From contig BLLK01000052.1 of NCBI GenBank assembly GCA_021927905.1, positions 312,501-376,500 on the forward strand: DNA of 64,000 bases, given 5' to 3'. Below, piece by piece: positions 9,897 through 21,327 of this stretch. The stretch is from Chaetoceros tenuissimus (Eukaryota > Bacillariophyta > Thalassiosirophyceae > Chaetocerotales > Chaetocerotaceae). The notes below the pieces were generated by a model that saw only the letters and a list, made by a program, of their open reading frames with translations, was not told the origin of the DNA and ran no database searches. Each line of letters starts with the position of its first letter. The stretch's first letter is position 1. The translations under genes were made by a program, and so were the position numbers.

Positions 9897-11679
9897 ATGG
9901 GACTTGAAAATGCTGAACTCATTGATGAAATGTTCTTTGCTTTTGAAGATAATGTCAAAGCGCCAGTGAAACAACCAAAGATGCTAGGGAATCTTTTGCA
10001 CGATGATATCCGAAACACATCTCTTATCGAAGGCGCATCTATGAATTATGCATCTCTTTATAGAATGGATAAAATGGCAAAACAGCAAAAGCTACATAAA
10101 ATTGGAAATAAACAGATTAAAAAAGCAATCACAAATATCTCAAACGGGAATTATGGAGTACAAGTTCATTACGTAAGAGGAAAAGGGCTTGGTACTGGTT
10201 CTCAGGATTTTACAGGCCTGGGCTCTACTGAGAACGTGTTTCAAAACAGTAATGATTTGAATGAACAAGGTTTGCTTTTTACTCTCGAACTTTCTCCTGA
10301 AGATGAACAAGTATTAGCAAAAGGCAAGAAATCTGAATTGCACAAAACATTTGCTCTTTTGATTACAACCAATGTTCCTAAATTTCCAGGAGACAAAGTT
10401 GCGGTAACTTTCAGTCAAGTATATCAGACACCGGCCATCATCGAGTCTATTTCAAGAGAAACAATGTATGAATTGAATCTAAGAGTTTTGCATCATGTTG
10501 TAAGAGGTCATGGCTTGCAAATTGCTAAACTCGGAGAAGGCAAAGCATTAGACATTTTATGTGCATTGTGTAGTACGTTTCTTCCTGAGAACTGGAGGAA
10601 AAAGAATGCTATTCAAAATGCAAAAGATGCAGCCATTACAGGTATTGATATTGCTATGGCATGCAATACTCTATCTCAGTATGATCTCGCTCAAATGATT
10701 GCGAAGCTTGGTGAATTATATGAGGCCACAGGGGACATAGAAATGGCTGCTGATCTTTATAGCGACAATGCTACATTCTATTGTAAAGGTTCTTCTAAAA
10801 ATGATCGACGCTTGGCAGATTTTCAAATCATCAACTTCTACAATGCTGGATTGGCATTTAGAAATACCAAGCAGTTGACAAAGGCTGAGGAACACTTTAT
10901 TCAAGCGTGGCACTTTAGCTACAGTTTGAACGGGTCTGTTGGAGATCATATCCTCACTTCAACATTGATTGTGTACTTTCTTCGCGAAGTAAAACAGAGT
11001 GGTAGTAGAACTACTTCTTATCATGTCGATACTCCAGACAAGAGACTGAATTTGATACTTGGATCTTTACTCCAGGTTGCAGGCATTTCTAATTTTAATG
11101 AATCTGTCCAAAAAATGATTGACAATGGTGATCCTCGTACTCTCAAAAGTGAACTCCGCAGTAGAAGATGTGCCATTGATGCATTGTACAAACTTGCGAC
11201 AGTTCCTACTGTTGAAGCTTTCCGCAAAGCAATTGTCGACACTTGTGCGCTCACAACGATTACCTCCACTGTAGTTGGTACTGAATCTGATCCTGATGGT
11301 TCAGGACAACGTAATGACCATACAAATTCTATGAAGAACATGATGGACAGTAGAAATACACATTGGGATAAAGACACTGGTAAGAAGAAGGCGGTTCCAT
11401 ACCATTGCTCGCAATGCAGAGTTCTAGAGTCTTCAACAGGTGGGAAACTTCGAATGTGTGCATGCAAGACAGTGTATTATTGGTAAGTACTTCATTTGGT
11501 ACTGGTGAAAATGAATTACTGTCGCATCTAACATACCACCATTGTTAAACAGTGGAGTTGAATGTCAAAAGGCACATTTCAAGACTCATAAAATGTATTG
11601 CTCTGCATTTCTCGCAAAGAAAGAAAAGAGAAAGGAGGCAGAAAAGTCCAAACAGATGAGCAACCAAAGTAAAGAGTAA
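9897..11679 (+). CDS. TPR-like/MYND zinc-finger protein
   Basis: Two exons (9897-11482 and 11553-11679; 70-bp intron with GTAAGT donor and AAACAG acceptor), 570 aa. Splicing is supported by the protein: it completes a MYND finger. The ligands are HCSQC in exon 1, CACK-TVYYC across the junction, then GVECQKAHFKTHKMYC in exon 2, matching C-x2-C...C-x-C...YC-x3-C-x7-H-x3-C. The middle (residues about 180-400) is helical with TPR-like pieces (AQMIAKLGELYEATGDIEMA; AGLAFRNTKQLTKAEEHF). Diatoms carry many MYND/TPR proteins, usually thought to be protein-interaction or SMYD-like factors. The frame after the TAA stop still looks coding (separate entry). Confidence 0.82.
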
Positions 11680-11949
11680 GGAAAAGAAGATATTGTGAGA
11701 ATTCCCCAGGCTGTCCTAGAAGCTGTGCGCAATGCAAGTGCAAGTGACAATATTGATGAAGATTCCCCTTTGGTCAAAGGAAAGGCAGATGCATGTGATG
11801 TTTTGAGATGTCTAGGTAATCACAATAATATCGATCACGAATTTCGCAGACGAGTAGTGTAGTTGGAAACAAAAGAGAACGGGATTCAGGCAATGAAAGC
11901 GCTTGGAGGCATGGTTTCTGTCTTGGCCTACCAATGCATTAAAAATTGA
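11680..11949 (+). pseudogene. In-frame former C-terminus of the MYND protein
   Basis: Directly after the TAA at 11677 the same frame reads on for 60 sense codons (GKEDIVRIPQAVLEAV...FRRRVV), meets TAG at 11860, and continues for 28 more codons (KALGGMVSVLAYQCIKN) to TGA at 11947. The composition is protein-like (helical, no low complexity). I infer that the ancestral gene was about 90 codons longer and has gained two stops, or that stop read-through occurs. Confidence 0.5.
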
Positions 11950-12231
11950 TAAATATCTTTTGAAGAAATAATAATAATGCAAAAAAAAGTAAAATCAAAA
12001 TTATTGAGATTGTCTTAGGTAGCTATCGTGTATCTTATTCGGCTACTTCCCCTTATTTTATTCGGAGTACTGATCATCGCATAAAGCGTCATTGTATTCT
12101 CGTACACATACACACACACCCAGCACAACACCCAGCACAAACAAAGCAAAAAGCACGTTGGGCTCACTTCAAATTTTTTATGTCTACTTCTTAACTTGAC
12201 TCCTTACCTAGTTCTACGCAAAAGAAGCAAA
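11950..12231. other. Intergenic spacer
   Basis: AT-rich, with a short CA-repeat stretch at 12107-12118 (ACACATACACACACAC). Probably the 3' end of one gene and promoter of the next; nothing else seen. Confidence 0.35.
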
Positions 12232-13551
12232 ATGAATACTACAACGAGGATATCATGTATATTCATCATCATCTTCTTTCTATCTTTTGCAGAGTTACGC
12301 AAAAGTTCGAAATGGATGAAGAATTATATCTCGTTCTCCTCCCCTCAATGGTCCTCGTCAACATTAATGCAATACCAGCAGCAGAGTGCTTCAAATTGTA
12401 GCAAACACAGCAGTAATTGCACTTCTTCTACCAAAACACAAAACGAAGAACAAATAGAAACTTTAGCAAATTTAGACGTACTGACGCAACTTCAAATTCT
12501 AACTCGAGGAAATGAAACCCTCAACTGTCCTGAGCCATTGATACCTTACAAGAACAAAATTGTTCCTATCAATCAAACAGAGCAAAGATTCATCCCTAGA
12601 ATATTGCATTTATCCATGAAGTCAAAATGTATCCCTAGAGATATCCAAGAATACATTGATCGCTGGAGTGAGAAATTGCCAAACTATTCCATATTTTTAC
12701 ACGATGATGAAAGCGTGAAAAAAGTGATTGAAGAATCATTTAAGGATTTTCCGAATCTAGAACGAGCCATGAATTGTGTTTTTTACAAAGGAGCAATGAC
12801 AGTGGATGTTTGGAGGTAAGTTTTCTTTAACTCAGCGACTCTTAAAGTTATGAATGCGCCTTATACACTTTACTTCTCTCATTACAAAAGGATTTTAATA
12901 TTGTACAAACATGGAGGGGTCTATTCTGACATAGATAACTACCCAGGAGACGACATGAAGGAAGACATGATTCCCTATAATGTTACTGGATTTACTTTTT
13001 CTGATGTATGGAAACGGCCGAGTCAATGGTTCATGGCTTTTGAACCTCGCCATCCATTAATGTATCTGACAATGAAGCAAATTATTCTCAACGTTTTATC
13101 TTTGGAGAATGTGTATAATCCTCCTCTAGTCTTTAGTACTGGTCCAGGTGCACTGAACGACGCGTATCAAGTCTTTATGTCCAATGATGATGCTCAAGAT
13201 AAGTATGCAAGGGGATACCATAAAGGAGCATTTGGGCACTGGATGTTTAAAGAGTCATGGTCAAAAGCAAAAGAAGGAGATCCATTGATAAACATTGGTG
13301 GATGGCAAGGGAATCATAGTTGGGGTGATTTGGTAGAAGGACCTAATGGCACCAACATTACAAGACGAGAAAGAATTGCAGCTGCCACAGGAATGATACA
13401 TCACAGAAAAGAACGAAATAAAAACAGGCGTAGACGAAAATCCTGTGCACAAGTACTAAAGGAGATTGATGAAAAGAATAGACAAGATTTGCACTTTTAC
13501 GATAAAAACGGAAATAATAGGTTTGGAGTGACAACAAGGCATGCTTCTTAA
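12232..13551 (+). CDS. GT32-like glycosyltransferase (DXD sugar-binding type), membrane-anchored
   Basis: Two exons (12232-12815 and 12891-13551), 75-bp intron with GTAAGT donor and TTACAAAAG acceptor; 414 aa. Start chosen at the ATG opening MNTTTRISCIFIIIFFLSF, a signal anchor. Splicing joins VDVWR to ILILYKHGGVYSDIDNYPG, the family hallmark (R..iLy.hGGvY.D.D) in which the D-x-D binds the metal and nucleotide sugar. Upstream, RFIPRILHLSMKSK matches the usual N-terminal block (IPk.iH). Family knowledge: OCH1/GT32 mannosyl- or hexosyltransferases of the Golgi. Substrate unknown. The tail is basic (RKERNKNRRRRK). Confidence 0.85.
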
Positions 13552-13615
13552 TAAAGCTCTTGCTCATAAACAAAATAGGTATTGTAATTTTAAAATGGAA
13601 TATTGACAATAGCTA

Positions 13616-16600
13616 CTAGGATACAGTGGCAGATGGCATCTTCATGACAAGCTCATCCACTAGCGAGATGCATTTTGAAGTTTGCTGATCTGATTTTGTA
13701 AATATATCACCATCATTTGGCGTTGCTGGAGTTCTAGTTGCTGATTGACTTTTGCAATTAATGCTTTCAGAGAGAACTCGTCCCATGTCATGATAGCATC
13801 GATCACATACTCGAGAAGGGACATTTATCCCAATATCAGGCACAGCAATGCGTTGAGTGGAGCAAGGAGCGCAGACTAAACTTCCACAAGCTCGACAGTT
13901 ATGTCTGTCCCTTGCCTCTTGGGCTTCACTGTCTGAAGTACTGGCCCATGTGAACTTACTTGCGCAACAACTACAAGTCATTGCTTCCGAGAATCCAGTC
14001 CACTCTGGTAATGATTTTCTAGCGCAGCGTACTGATTTACATTCAAGTAGTGCCTCGTAATAATTCTTCGACATGTGATCGTTGAGCATATTTCCAGCAA
14101 GAGAGATTCTTCGAAGCTCTCTGAATGCCTTTGGTACTTGAGTAGCTTTGTAAGCTCCACGATGAGTATAAATATGGACAATTTTACCAGGGATAAACAT
14201 GCGAGGTAATGGTGTCTCTTCAAGAAAGATTGGATTCGCACTTGGACTATTGTCTTCTACAGTCTCCTTTGTTATTACTGTTTCTGATTCCTTTTTTGTC
14301 GTTTTAGGCTTTGAAGGTTGGGGTTCGTCAAAAGGGACATCTTCATCAAAAGGGACCCAGCTACCTAACGACTTATCACATGAAATCTCATTCTTGTTCT
14401 CGTCATCCACTACACTTTCGTCGTCACTGTGTTCAATCAAAGATTCTTCCGCTTCGTAGAAACAATCACCTTCAAAGAACAGTGTAGACTCAGAATCATC
14501 TATTTGATCTTGATCAGTTTCATCGTCCAAGTTACTTTCGTCGTATCTAATATGGAGAGGAATAGGTGTTTCTGTATCCTGATCTTCACTTTGATCTTTG
14601 ATAGGTGCCTTACATGAACCTGAAGCAAATGACTTTAACTTCTTCCCTCCTTTCTTGATCTTTTGCTTAATCTTCTTTCCTTTGGCTTTCACTTTTTTAT
14701 AAACTTTGACGGATGGATTACTTGCATGAATGAGGGAAAACCCATTCCTTAACTTTGGTGCCCATGCTGTTTTTGCTCGTTCCGTGATAGCCATAAGATC
14801 ATCGTTTAGATGAGCTTTGACCCAAGTTTCTCGAATGTAAAGTAAATGCTTTAGCAATGCTCGAATACTTGTTGGGGTTAAACGTGGAATAATATCATCG
14901 TGCAAGACACAATTAGTTACATAGCTTTGTGCATAATCTGCTAGCTTTGCATCTACACATGCTGGGCTACCATAGCTGTAGACTCTCATGACTTCTTCAT
15001 CTTTCATAAATTCTTTAGACAAGTTGAACTCGAAATGACGCTTTACAAGAGCTCCAAGTAGAGCAGCAACACTCCCTCCTAATGAATGCTATATGAGAAG
15101 TTTGAAATGTGAGAAAATATACACACAGTCAAATGTTTTAAAGAGCATAAGTAGACTTACCCCAGTCAAACGAATTCTATATCCTTGACGCGCTAGCAAA
15201 AGGATTGCATCAATATTTTCACGAAACAAATTATAGGCAGCACCGGCCATACCGCAAAGAGCAAGACCCTGACCTTTTGATATTGGAGTCCAGTCGTCAT
15301 CATTCATTTCTGCTTTACTCTGAGTTCTATGCACTCCATCCATTTCGTTATCAGGAAATTGGACAGGCATTGCACGAATATCTGTGACAACATCGTTTAT
15401 AGATGCAGTTCCTCGAATTGCAAAGCAAGCAATCTTTTGCTCGGAATGTATGAACAGTGCACTGGCCGGTTTATCCGCTACCTGTCCTCCCCAAGTTCCA
15501 TCATCTTGCTTTAAGTGTGCATAAAGAAGCCTCCAACCTTGTTGTGCAGCAAGGATCTGCATGTCTACCTCGCTTGTCGCGTAGATGAAATTTAGAGCAA
15601 GTGGTGCATAGAAAATAAGTGAGGATAAAAGACCATCTGTGACTGCAGTACATACAGGCTCGAAAGGTAATTGACTTGGTATGGAATGATTTGCTTTGCT
15701 TTTGTTATCCTTCGTATCCCCATCGTCAAGTAGATTTTCTTCCGTTTCAATGGTTGGATCATAATTATCAGTCTCGTCTACTAATATATTGGCAAATATT
15801 TTTGGTTCTTCTCCTTCTAATCCTTCTTTACTATCGTTGTCACTCGATGCTTGATGGAATCCTTCCAGAGAAGACTTTGATTCTTTTCTCTTGAGACTCT
15901 TAGACATAATCATAGCCTCATTGTCATGTTTGAGTGAATGAATACGATGTTCTCTTTCAGGATCTACCCCTCTCAGTGCTCGATGTTGTGCTAAAGCATA
16001 AAAGATGGCAGCACTCAGTTCATGAACACTCAGAGGCCAAACTTTCTTATTGATGCCAGTCACTTTACACAGTAAATCAGCAGCTGCCATGAACTCTTTC
16101 CTCAAAATCAAGCCATAGACACCCTTGAGTCCATGCTTCCTTAACACATCCAAGGTCTCAACAGTCATGGTAGCTTGTGCTCCTAAAGGAATCGATTTTG
16201 CCATATGGATAGCAGCTTTGGTCAATCTTGCAGCCCGATCTTCAACAGTATCAACACCCGTTTCAAAATAAGGAGTTAAATTCTTTCCTTTACTTTTGCC
16301 ATTCAATCCATCTTCTAAATAATCTCTACATCTCGCCATCCGCCATGCAATCCGTTCCGCCAAATTCTGTGACTCCAAAACCTGTTTGCAAGGAGCACAA
16401 ACTCGTTCCGGTACATCTGGAGAATATCCTAAATGTGGTAACCGATGTGACCAACGCGAATGAGCTTGACAATACGATCTACCACATAATCTACAATGAT
16501 GCCTCAGTGTCGCTCCAAATTTCCTCCTACATGCATAACACGAATTAGCATTCTCCCATGGTGGCTTTTGTATAGGTTGCGGTAACAATTTCCGTGCTTG

Positions 16601-17506
16601 ATCAAATTCATCCTCTTCTTCCAATTCCTCTTGACTGCTAGTATCTTCTTTGATAGTATCATCCTTTTGAGTCAAATAATCACATGTCCGCCACTCTTTG
16701 ACCAATTGTCGATCTACCCAAGATAAACTACTAAATGGCGGTAATAACAATCGTTGTTTATCCCATTCATCCTCCCAAGCTGGTCCATTGGGTATTTCCT
16801 TTCTCACCAAGGCATCGTCTCCGACTTGATCATCATGTTCCTCCTCACAATCATTATTTTGTAGTAGCATACCTTCTTTCCAAAGTAAATTACCATGTTG
16901 ATCCCTAATCCCTTCTTCCCTAATCACACTGCGATCATAACCACCCATTTTATTCCCAACTTCAGTATTTTGCAAATAAAATTTTCCAAAGAGTTTACTC
17001 TCCGAATACGATATTTTAGTATAATGATATGCCTTATATGCTGAGGCGGAAATGAGTTCTTGTGCGAGGGGAGGTAATATTTGTGTTGTGATGTTTTGCA
17101 TTGTTGATAATTGTTTTTGAATCGAGTCGGTGATTATTTTGGTAGTTTGAGATGTGACTGATGCAGTTTTTGAAGATATAGCCGTCGTTTCTTGAGATTT
17201 GATTTCGTTTCTGAGAGTTATTTGTTCTTCGTTTTCTTTTATAGGAACGTCATTCTCTTTGCTCTTCTTTTCGTGATTATTAGAAGCTGTTTCTATGTTT
17301 CCTCTCGGGGGACTGTACCAAGAAGAAGGGGGAGGAACAATCTTGACGGAATCATCGACAGAGTCAGCAAGACTCTTGACTTCCTGATGAGTACAAGAAG
17401 AAGCAGAAGAAGAGACTTTAATGTTTGTAGGAACTGCAGAGAAGGTATCATCATCAAGAACATCGGCTGCCATTCTCGTCTCTTTGCTTTGAGTTGTTTC
17501 TGTCAT
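13616..17506 (-). CDS. Class-3 (diacylglycerol-lipase-like) lipase flanked by two FYVE fingers
   Basis: Two exons (17506-15161 and 15088-13616), 72-bp intron with GTAAGT donor and CATATAG acceptor, 1272 aa. The splice restores the nucleophile elbow: ...RIRLTG joins HSLGGSVAALLGAL, giving GHSLGG at about residue 782. Other lipase marks are SYGSPACVD, HDDIIPRL (acid region) and, later, LNDHMSKNYYEALL, like the His region of DAG lipases. FYVE 1 (about 322-375) has CYACRRKF, RHHCRLCG and CAPCK; FYVE 2 (about 1150-1205) has CSCCASKF, RHNCRACG and CDRC. The N-terminus and a region after the lipase Ser are acidic and disordered. Likely acts on lipids at endosomal PI3P membranes (inference). Confidence 0.88.
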
Positions 17507-18211
17507 TTTATGTGTTCAATGATGATTCAAGATATTTTTCGTAGCTATTAAGTATATGCAATGTATTGTTCTTGATTGAGTCAACTTGAAGAAATTCTTT
17601 TATAAAATTTCAATAGCTTGTTCCAAGAATTCTCAATTATATATGAAGCTGTAGCTAGCTAGCTACAAGATGTGTTCTTTCTCCTGTTCAAACGCAACTT
17701 GTTCAAAAACTGAATCTTTCTATTCTTTCTAAATAGATGCTTTATAGATTAACTAGGTTTGATGAACAGAAATAGAGTTGCATGTATACATAGGACCATG
17801 AACTATGATGATCATGAATGCTTTGATGATGAGTGACGAAAAAAGTGCCAAGAATTCTGTTCCGATAAATGGCCTGTCATGACGTCAATCATGTCAAAGA
17901 TGAAATTGATTCTCAGCATTGGTGTAGGATATTGGAGGTCAGGCAAAATATCGCACTATATATCTCTACAAATTAGGTGACATTAGCGCTATAATGTGAA
18001 AAAAAGAAAAAAAGAAAAAAAGAAAAAAAGAAAAAAAGAATCTCTGTAATTATAAAAAATGAATAATATCTTTATAATTGTTGGAACATATCAGGTTTAA
18101 ACTATGCATGAGGAAAGAATTTCGAAAATCTGTGAAATTTCATTTGATGTAATATCGTTCTATATCTTATTGATAGCTTAATTCGGTCTGTAAAATCCAG
18201 TCATCATTTCT
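17507..18211. other. Intergenic, contains an octamer microsatellite
   Basis: About 700 AT-rich bases. It has a GCTAGCTAGCTA palindrome at 17654-17665 and a simple repeat at 17998-18040. Nothing coding recognised. Confidence 0.4.
17998..18040. repeat. (GAAAAAAA) octamer microsatellite, five units
   Basis: G occurs at 17998, 18006, 18014, 18022, 18030 and 18038 with seven A between each: five perfect 8-bp units. Confidence 0.95.
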
Positions 18212-19022
18212 TCAATTGTTCATGCTCAATCTTCGTTTCATTCCTTTGAAGAGCTTCTTCATTTTTTCATTAGATGAAGTTCTTGCTACTACTGGAGGAT
18301 TATCGCTCAAAGATCGGTTACTTAAATATAGTTTACTGAAGGAAGAGGTTGATTGATCAAGGCTCTCATTCAAAATATCTACATCAATCATGTCATATTC
18401 ATTACAGTCGTAATGATCAAAGGACGACAAAGACATGTGAGGAGAGGCCGTCTCTCCTTCTTCAGTTTTTAACTGAGGCGTCTTCTTTTTGTCATGAATC
18501 TCTCTTTTCATGGCTCGTTTCTTTGCTTCCTTTTTCAATTCTTGTGTATCTTTCTTCTTGTTGCTGTATTCAAGTTCTGTTTGCTTCTTTTTGGATGGAA
18601 AAATGGAAGGACCTATTTCATAATCATCAAAATCAGAAGAATTATCCAAATCTTCTCGCAGGTAGTAGTTGATATCCTTAAGTTCTCCTGAACGTAGAGA
18701 AAATTCATGTGGTTTATGATGCATCTGTTGTTTTGGGTGTTCTTGTTTTGTTGCCTGTTTTTTCTTCACATCCTTCTTACTACCGGAAATGCGTTCTACA
18801 TGTTTTGCAGTTGACCTATAATGAATAAAATAAATGTGAGGCAGGCAATTGTATGGTCTATGTGAGTTTATCAATGAGATTGAATTCCTCTTGCTTGGCG
18901 ATGTCAAGATCCTTTCTTGAATCCTCCTGCAAGCAATACCAAAAAACAGGTGGCGACTTTTCAACTTCGAGACAAACTTACATTGTTCTACTTTCTCTGA
19001 TATTATTTGATTGAGTCACCAT
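18212..19022 (-). CDS. Basic/acidic disordered protein, unknown function
   Basis: Best read as two exons: 19022-18982 (MVTQSNNIRESRTM) and 18926-18212, with a 55-bp intron (GTAAGT...TTGCAG), 251 aa. A frame starting inside the intron (MKSRHLFFG) is also open but has a less natural start. The protein is Lys-rich in the middle (KKEAKKRAMKREIHDKKK, likely a nuclear signal and a charged helix), acidic after it, and ends in a basic tail (KLFKGMKRRLSMNN). A second intron near the pyrimidine-rich tract at 18810-18835 cannot be excluded. No family recognised. Confidence 0.6.
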
Positions 19023-19413
19023 TTCTTTTGTTTACGAGTACTTCTTCGAACCGAATATTATGTATCCTCTCTTTCGAATTGTAGTAGACTACGAGATATT
19101 CTAGCCGTCTTCCTATTTCCTCGATGATTGATCCATTTACTGTTCCTGACATCTAGCGGAATGTCATTCAAAAAACGATAAATGAATCACTTCGAGGTTG
19201 TCAAGAGTGAACTTCCCCTCTGCGTTCCTATGACATAAGAATCTCCGGCTTCTCATGATGTCATTGATTTCACGTGGTTCCTCAAACCCGCCTGACCTTT
19301 GAACGACTTTTTACTTTCCCACTTTATGACATTTCATTTGATAGAAGTCATTTTTAAAGTGATTCAAATGACACAGAAAATGTATAGTTCACAATTGTAT
19401 TGAAAATTACTGT
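19023..19413. other. Divergent promoter region
   Basis: About 390 bases between a minus-strand and a plus-strand gene. Nothing specific seen. Confidence 0.35.
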
Positions 19414-20111
19414 ATGAAGAATTTAAATCCGGAAGAACGCTGCAGGAGATATTTTGATACATTACGTTCCTCCGCAGCAACATATAGGCGAGCTCTAGAT
19501 ACCTTTTTCATCTACGAAGTTCAATTTGTTGAAATTTGTGCATGCATTACTATGGAAGCTGTATCGTATGAACAGAGAGAGAACAATTTCACAAATGTAA
19601 GTAGCGAATGTAAATTGAAAATAATACTAGCTAGCGTACTAGCGAACTAGCTGGCTTTATGCTGGTGCCCATTGCATATCTGACTACTGCTTCATTTCAG
19701 TTCCTACTGTTGTCTTCAATATATTAACTATTTTCTACATAGCTATTTCGAAAGCATCACGAGCTTTACTTAGAAAGAAGGGAAAATGCTACTGGAGTAT
19801 CATCAAGATCGATTACACGAAGAAAGAAATTATCCATGTCTTCACATGAACCAGGAATGGTGGTAGAGATTGATTACGTTTATCTGTCCAAGGAAGAAAG
19901 CAATTCTACCATCCACGATGAAATTCTTCTTTACTATCTACAAGCACACCATTGCGACAATCACCACCAGAGAAGTGCACTTCCTTTTGCAACAGGGTAC
20001 TCGAAAGAAATATTAGCGACAAAAATATCCATCGTTCTCGTAATTTTTTCCACAAATTCTTTTTCCATGAAAGAAAAGAGAAGTAGACTGGATATTCCTA
20101 TGAAAATATGA
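19414..20111 (+). CDS. Two-exon gene, 183-aa protein of unknown function
   Basis: Exon 1 (19414-19596) starts MKNLNPEERCRRYFD and ends at ACAAAT/GTAAGT. Exon 2 (19743-20111) follows TTTTCTACATAG in phase 0; the other nearby AG (19699-19700) would run into a stop at once. The joined chain is charged and helical at first, with RSITRRKKLSMSS (basophilic phosphorylation-like site) in the middle and a short hydrophobic stretch (ISIVLVIFSTNSF) near the end. The intron is 146 bp. No domain recognised. Confidence 0.55.
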
Positions 20112-20543
20112 AATCAAAGCACACAAAGGCAAGCAATGAAAATATATTTCAAAAGATATTCCGAGGCCTGAAGGAACACTTGTGTGGAAAGATATTTCGA
20201 GGAGTCAAGAGAAACATGTCGAAACTATTGCGTCATTATTGCATTGCGTGTTTTTCTTCATTAACGACAAGTAAACAATAAGTAGAAGATATCTACAGAG
20301 GACAATGTAAATACTAAATAGAAGATCTCTATAGATATTGAATCCGCATATCATCAACATGTATAAGACTGAATGCGAGCGTCGTTTTGTTCAAAATCTC
20401 TTTATAGTTTTCTCCACCTATAAATTTACCCCTGGCTAAAAAAAATTCTTTTCCAATGAATATTGTAAATCCTCCCGTCATCCACACATCCTAATTCCTC
20501 CTTTTATTCAATCACAGTATTTTGCACTAAACACATAAACTCT
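20112..20543. other. Intergenic, convergent 3' ends
   Basis: About 430 AT-rich bases between convergent genes. Nothing seen. Confidence 0.35.
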
Positions 20544-20969
20544 CTACTGAGCCTTTTTAAGTTCCTGCAACAAAGATTCAATTTTATCCTGTCCATACAC
20601 AAAAGAATAAGCACCAAATCCAGTCAAAGCACCCATGAATACACCAGGAATCTTTCCTCTCCTCAAACCAACAACAGTCGTCACAACGGCAGAGGTACCA
20701 GCTACAATCTCCGTTCCATAATATTGCCTTCGTTCATAAGCCTGTACACCTCTTTCCAAACCATATCTTAGTTGAGCTACAAGAGGACGGACTCTTGAAG
20801 CCACCATAGATTCAGTAGCAGTCTTTTGTGTTTGAAGTGATGCCAAGAAGGAATTGGTGGAGGATACACTTTTAGAGATTATAGAGTGCAGGTCAAAGTC
20901 GATTTCTTGGAGTTTTGACATGTCGATTTTTGGCATTTCCATTTTTGGCTTTTCTTCCTTGTCTGACAT
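20544..20969 (-). CDS. Small membrane protein, possibly MICOS Mic26/27 (ApoO)-like
   Basis: 141 aa, single exon. The charged N-terminus has repeated MPKIDMSK-type residues, then a helical region (FLASLQTQKTATESMVASRVRPL), then a Gly-rich pair of membrane segments (GTEIVAGTSAVVTTVVG and GVFMGALTGFGAYSFVYG) separated by LRRGKIP. The basic turn between two Gly-rich helices and the terminal YG resemble MICOS Mic26/Mic27 inner-membrane proteins of mitochondria. The match is by general layout only; it could be another small organelle membrane protein. Confidence 0.55.
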   Translation of the reverse strand: MSDKEEKPKMEMPKIDMSKLQEIDFDLHSIISKSVSSTNSFLASLQTQKTATESMVASRVRPLVAQLRYGLERGVQAYERRQYYGTEIVAGTSAVVTTVVGLRRGKIPGVFMGALTGFGAYSFVYGQDKIESLLQELKKAQ

Positions 20970-21327
20970 TTTTATATTTTTGGTATATGTAAGTTTATTC
21001 TTTTGAAATTGATTCTAGTCTAGGGGTAGAGATCTTCCAAAAAGTATTTATTTCAATGCAATTCTTATGTAACATTCCTTGGTTTGTAATTCGTTGGCTA
21101 CACATCACTTTTTATAAATGGCCTAAAATGGCCTCAAAGACTTCGCCGAAATTTGGCGCGAAAGGTTGAGAAGCTCGATCTTTTGCACAATGATGAGAGC
21201 CATTCAAAAGCAACAAAGGACAACAGATAAAAACATACGAGTAAGATACGAGTACATGCTATGCTATTTGAATTTCCTAGCCGAGTATCTATTGTATTAA
21301 TATAAATTATATCACACGTCTACAGCA
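20970..21327. other. Divergent promoter region
   Basis: About 360 bases. A GGCGCGAAA box-like sequence occurs at 21154-21162. Nothing else recognised. Confidence 0.35.

Noticed and set aside
18810-18840. Second intron in the basic protein gene (pyrimidine tract ending TTATAG)
   Set aside because: A good acceptor but no GT donor upstream in the exon; the continuous frame was kept.
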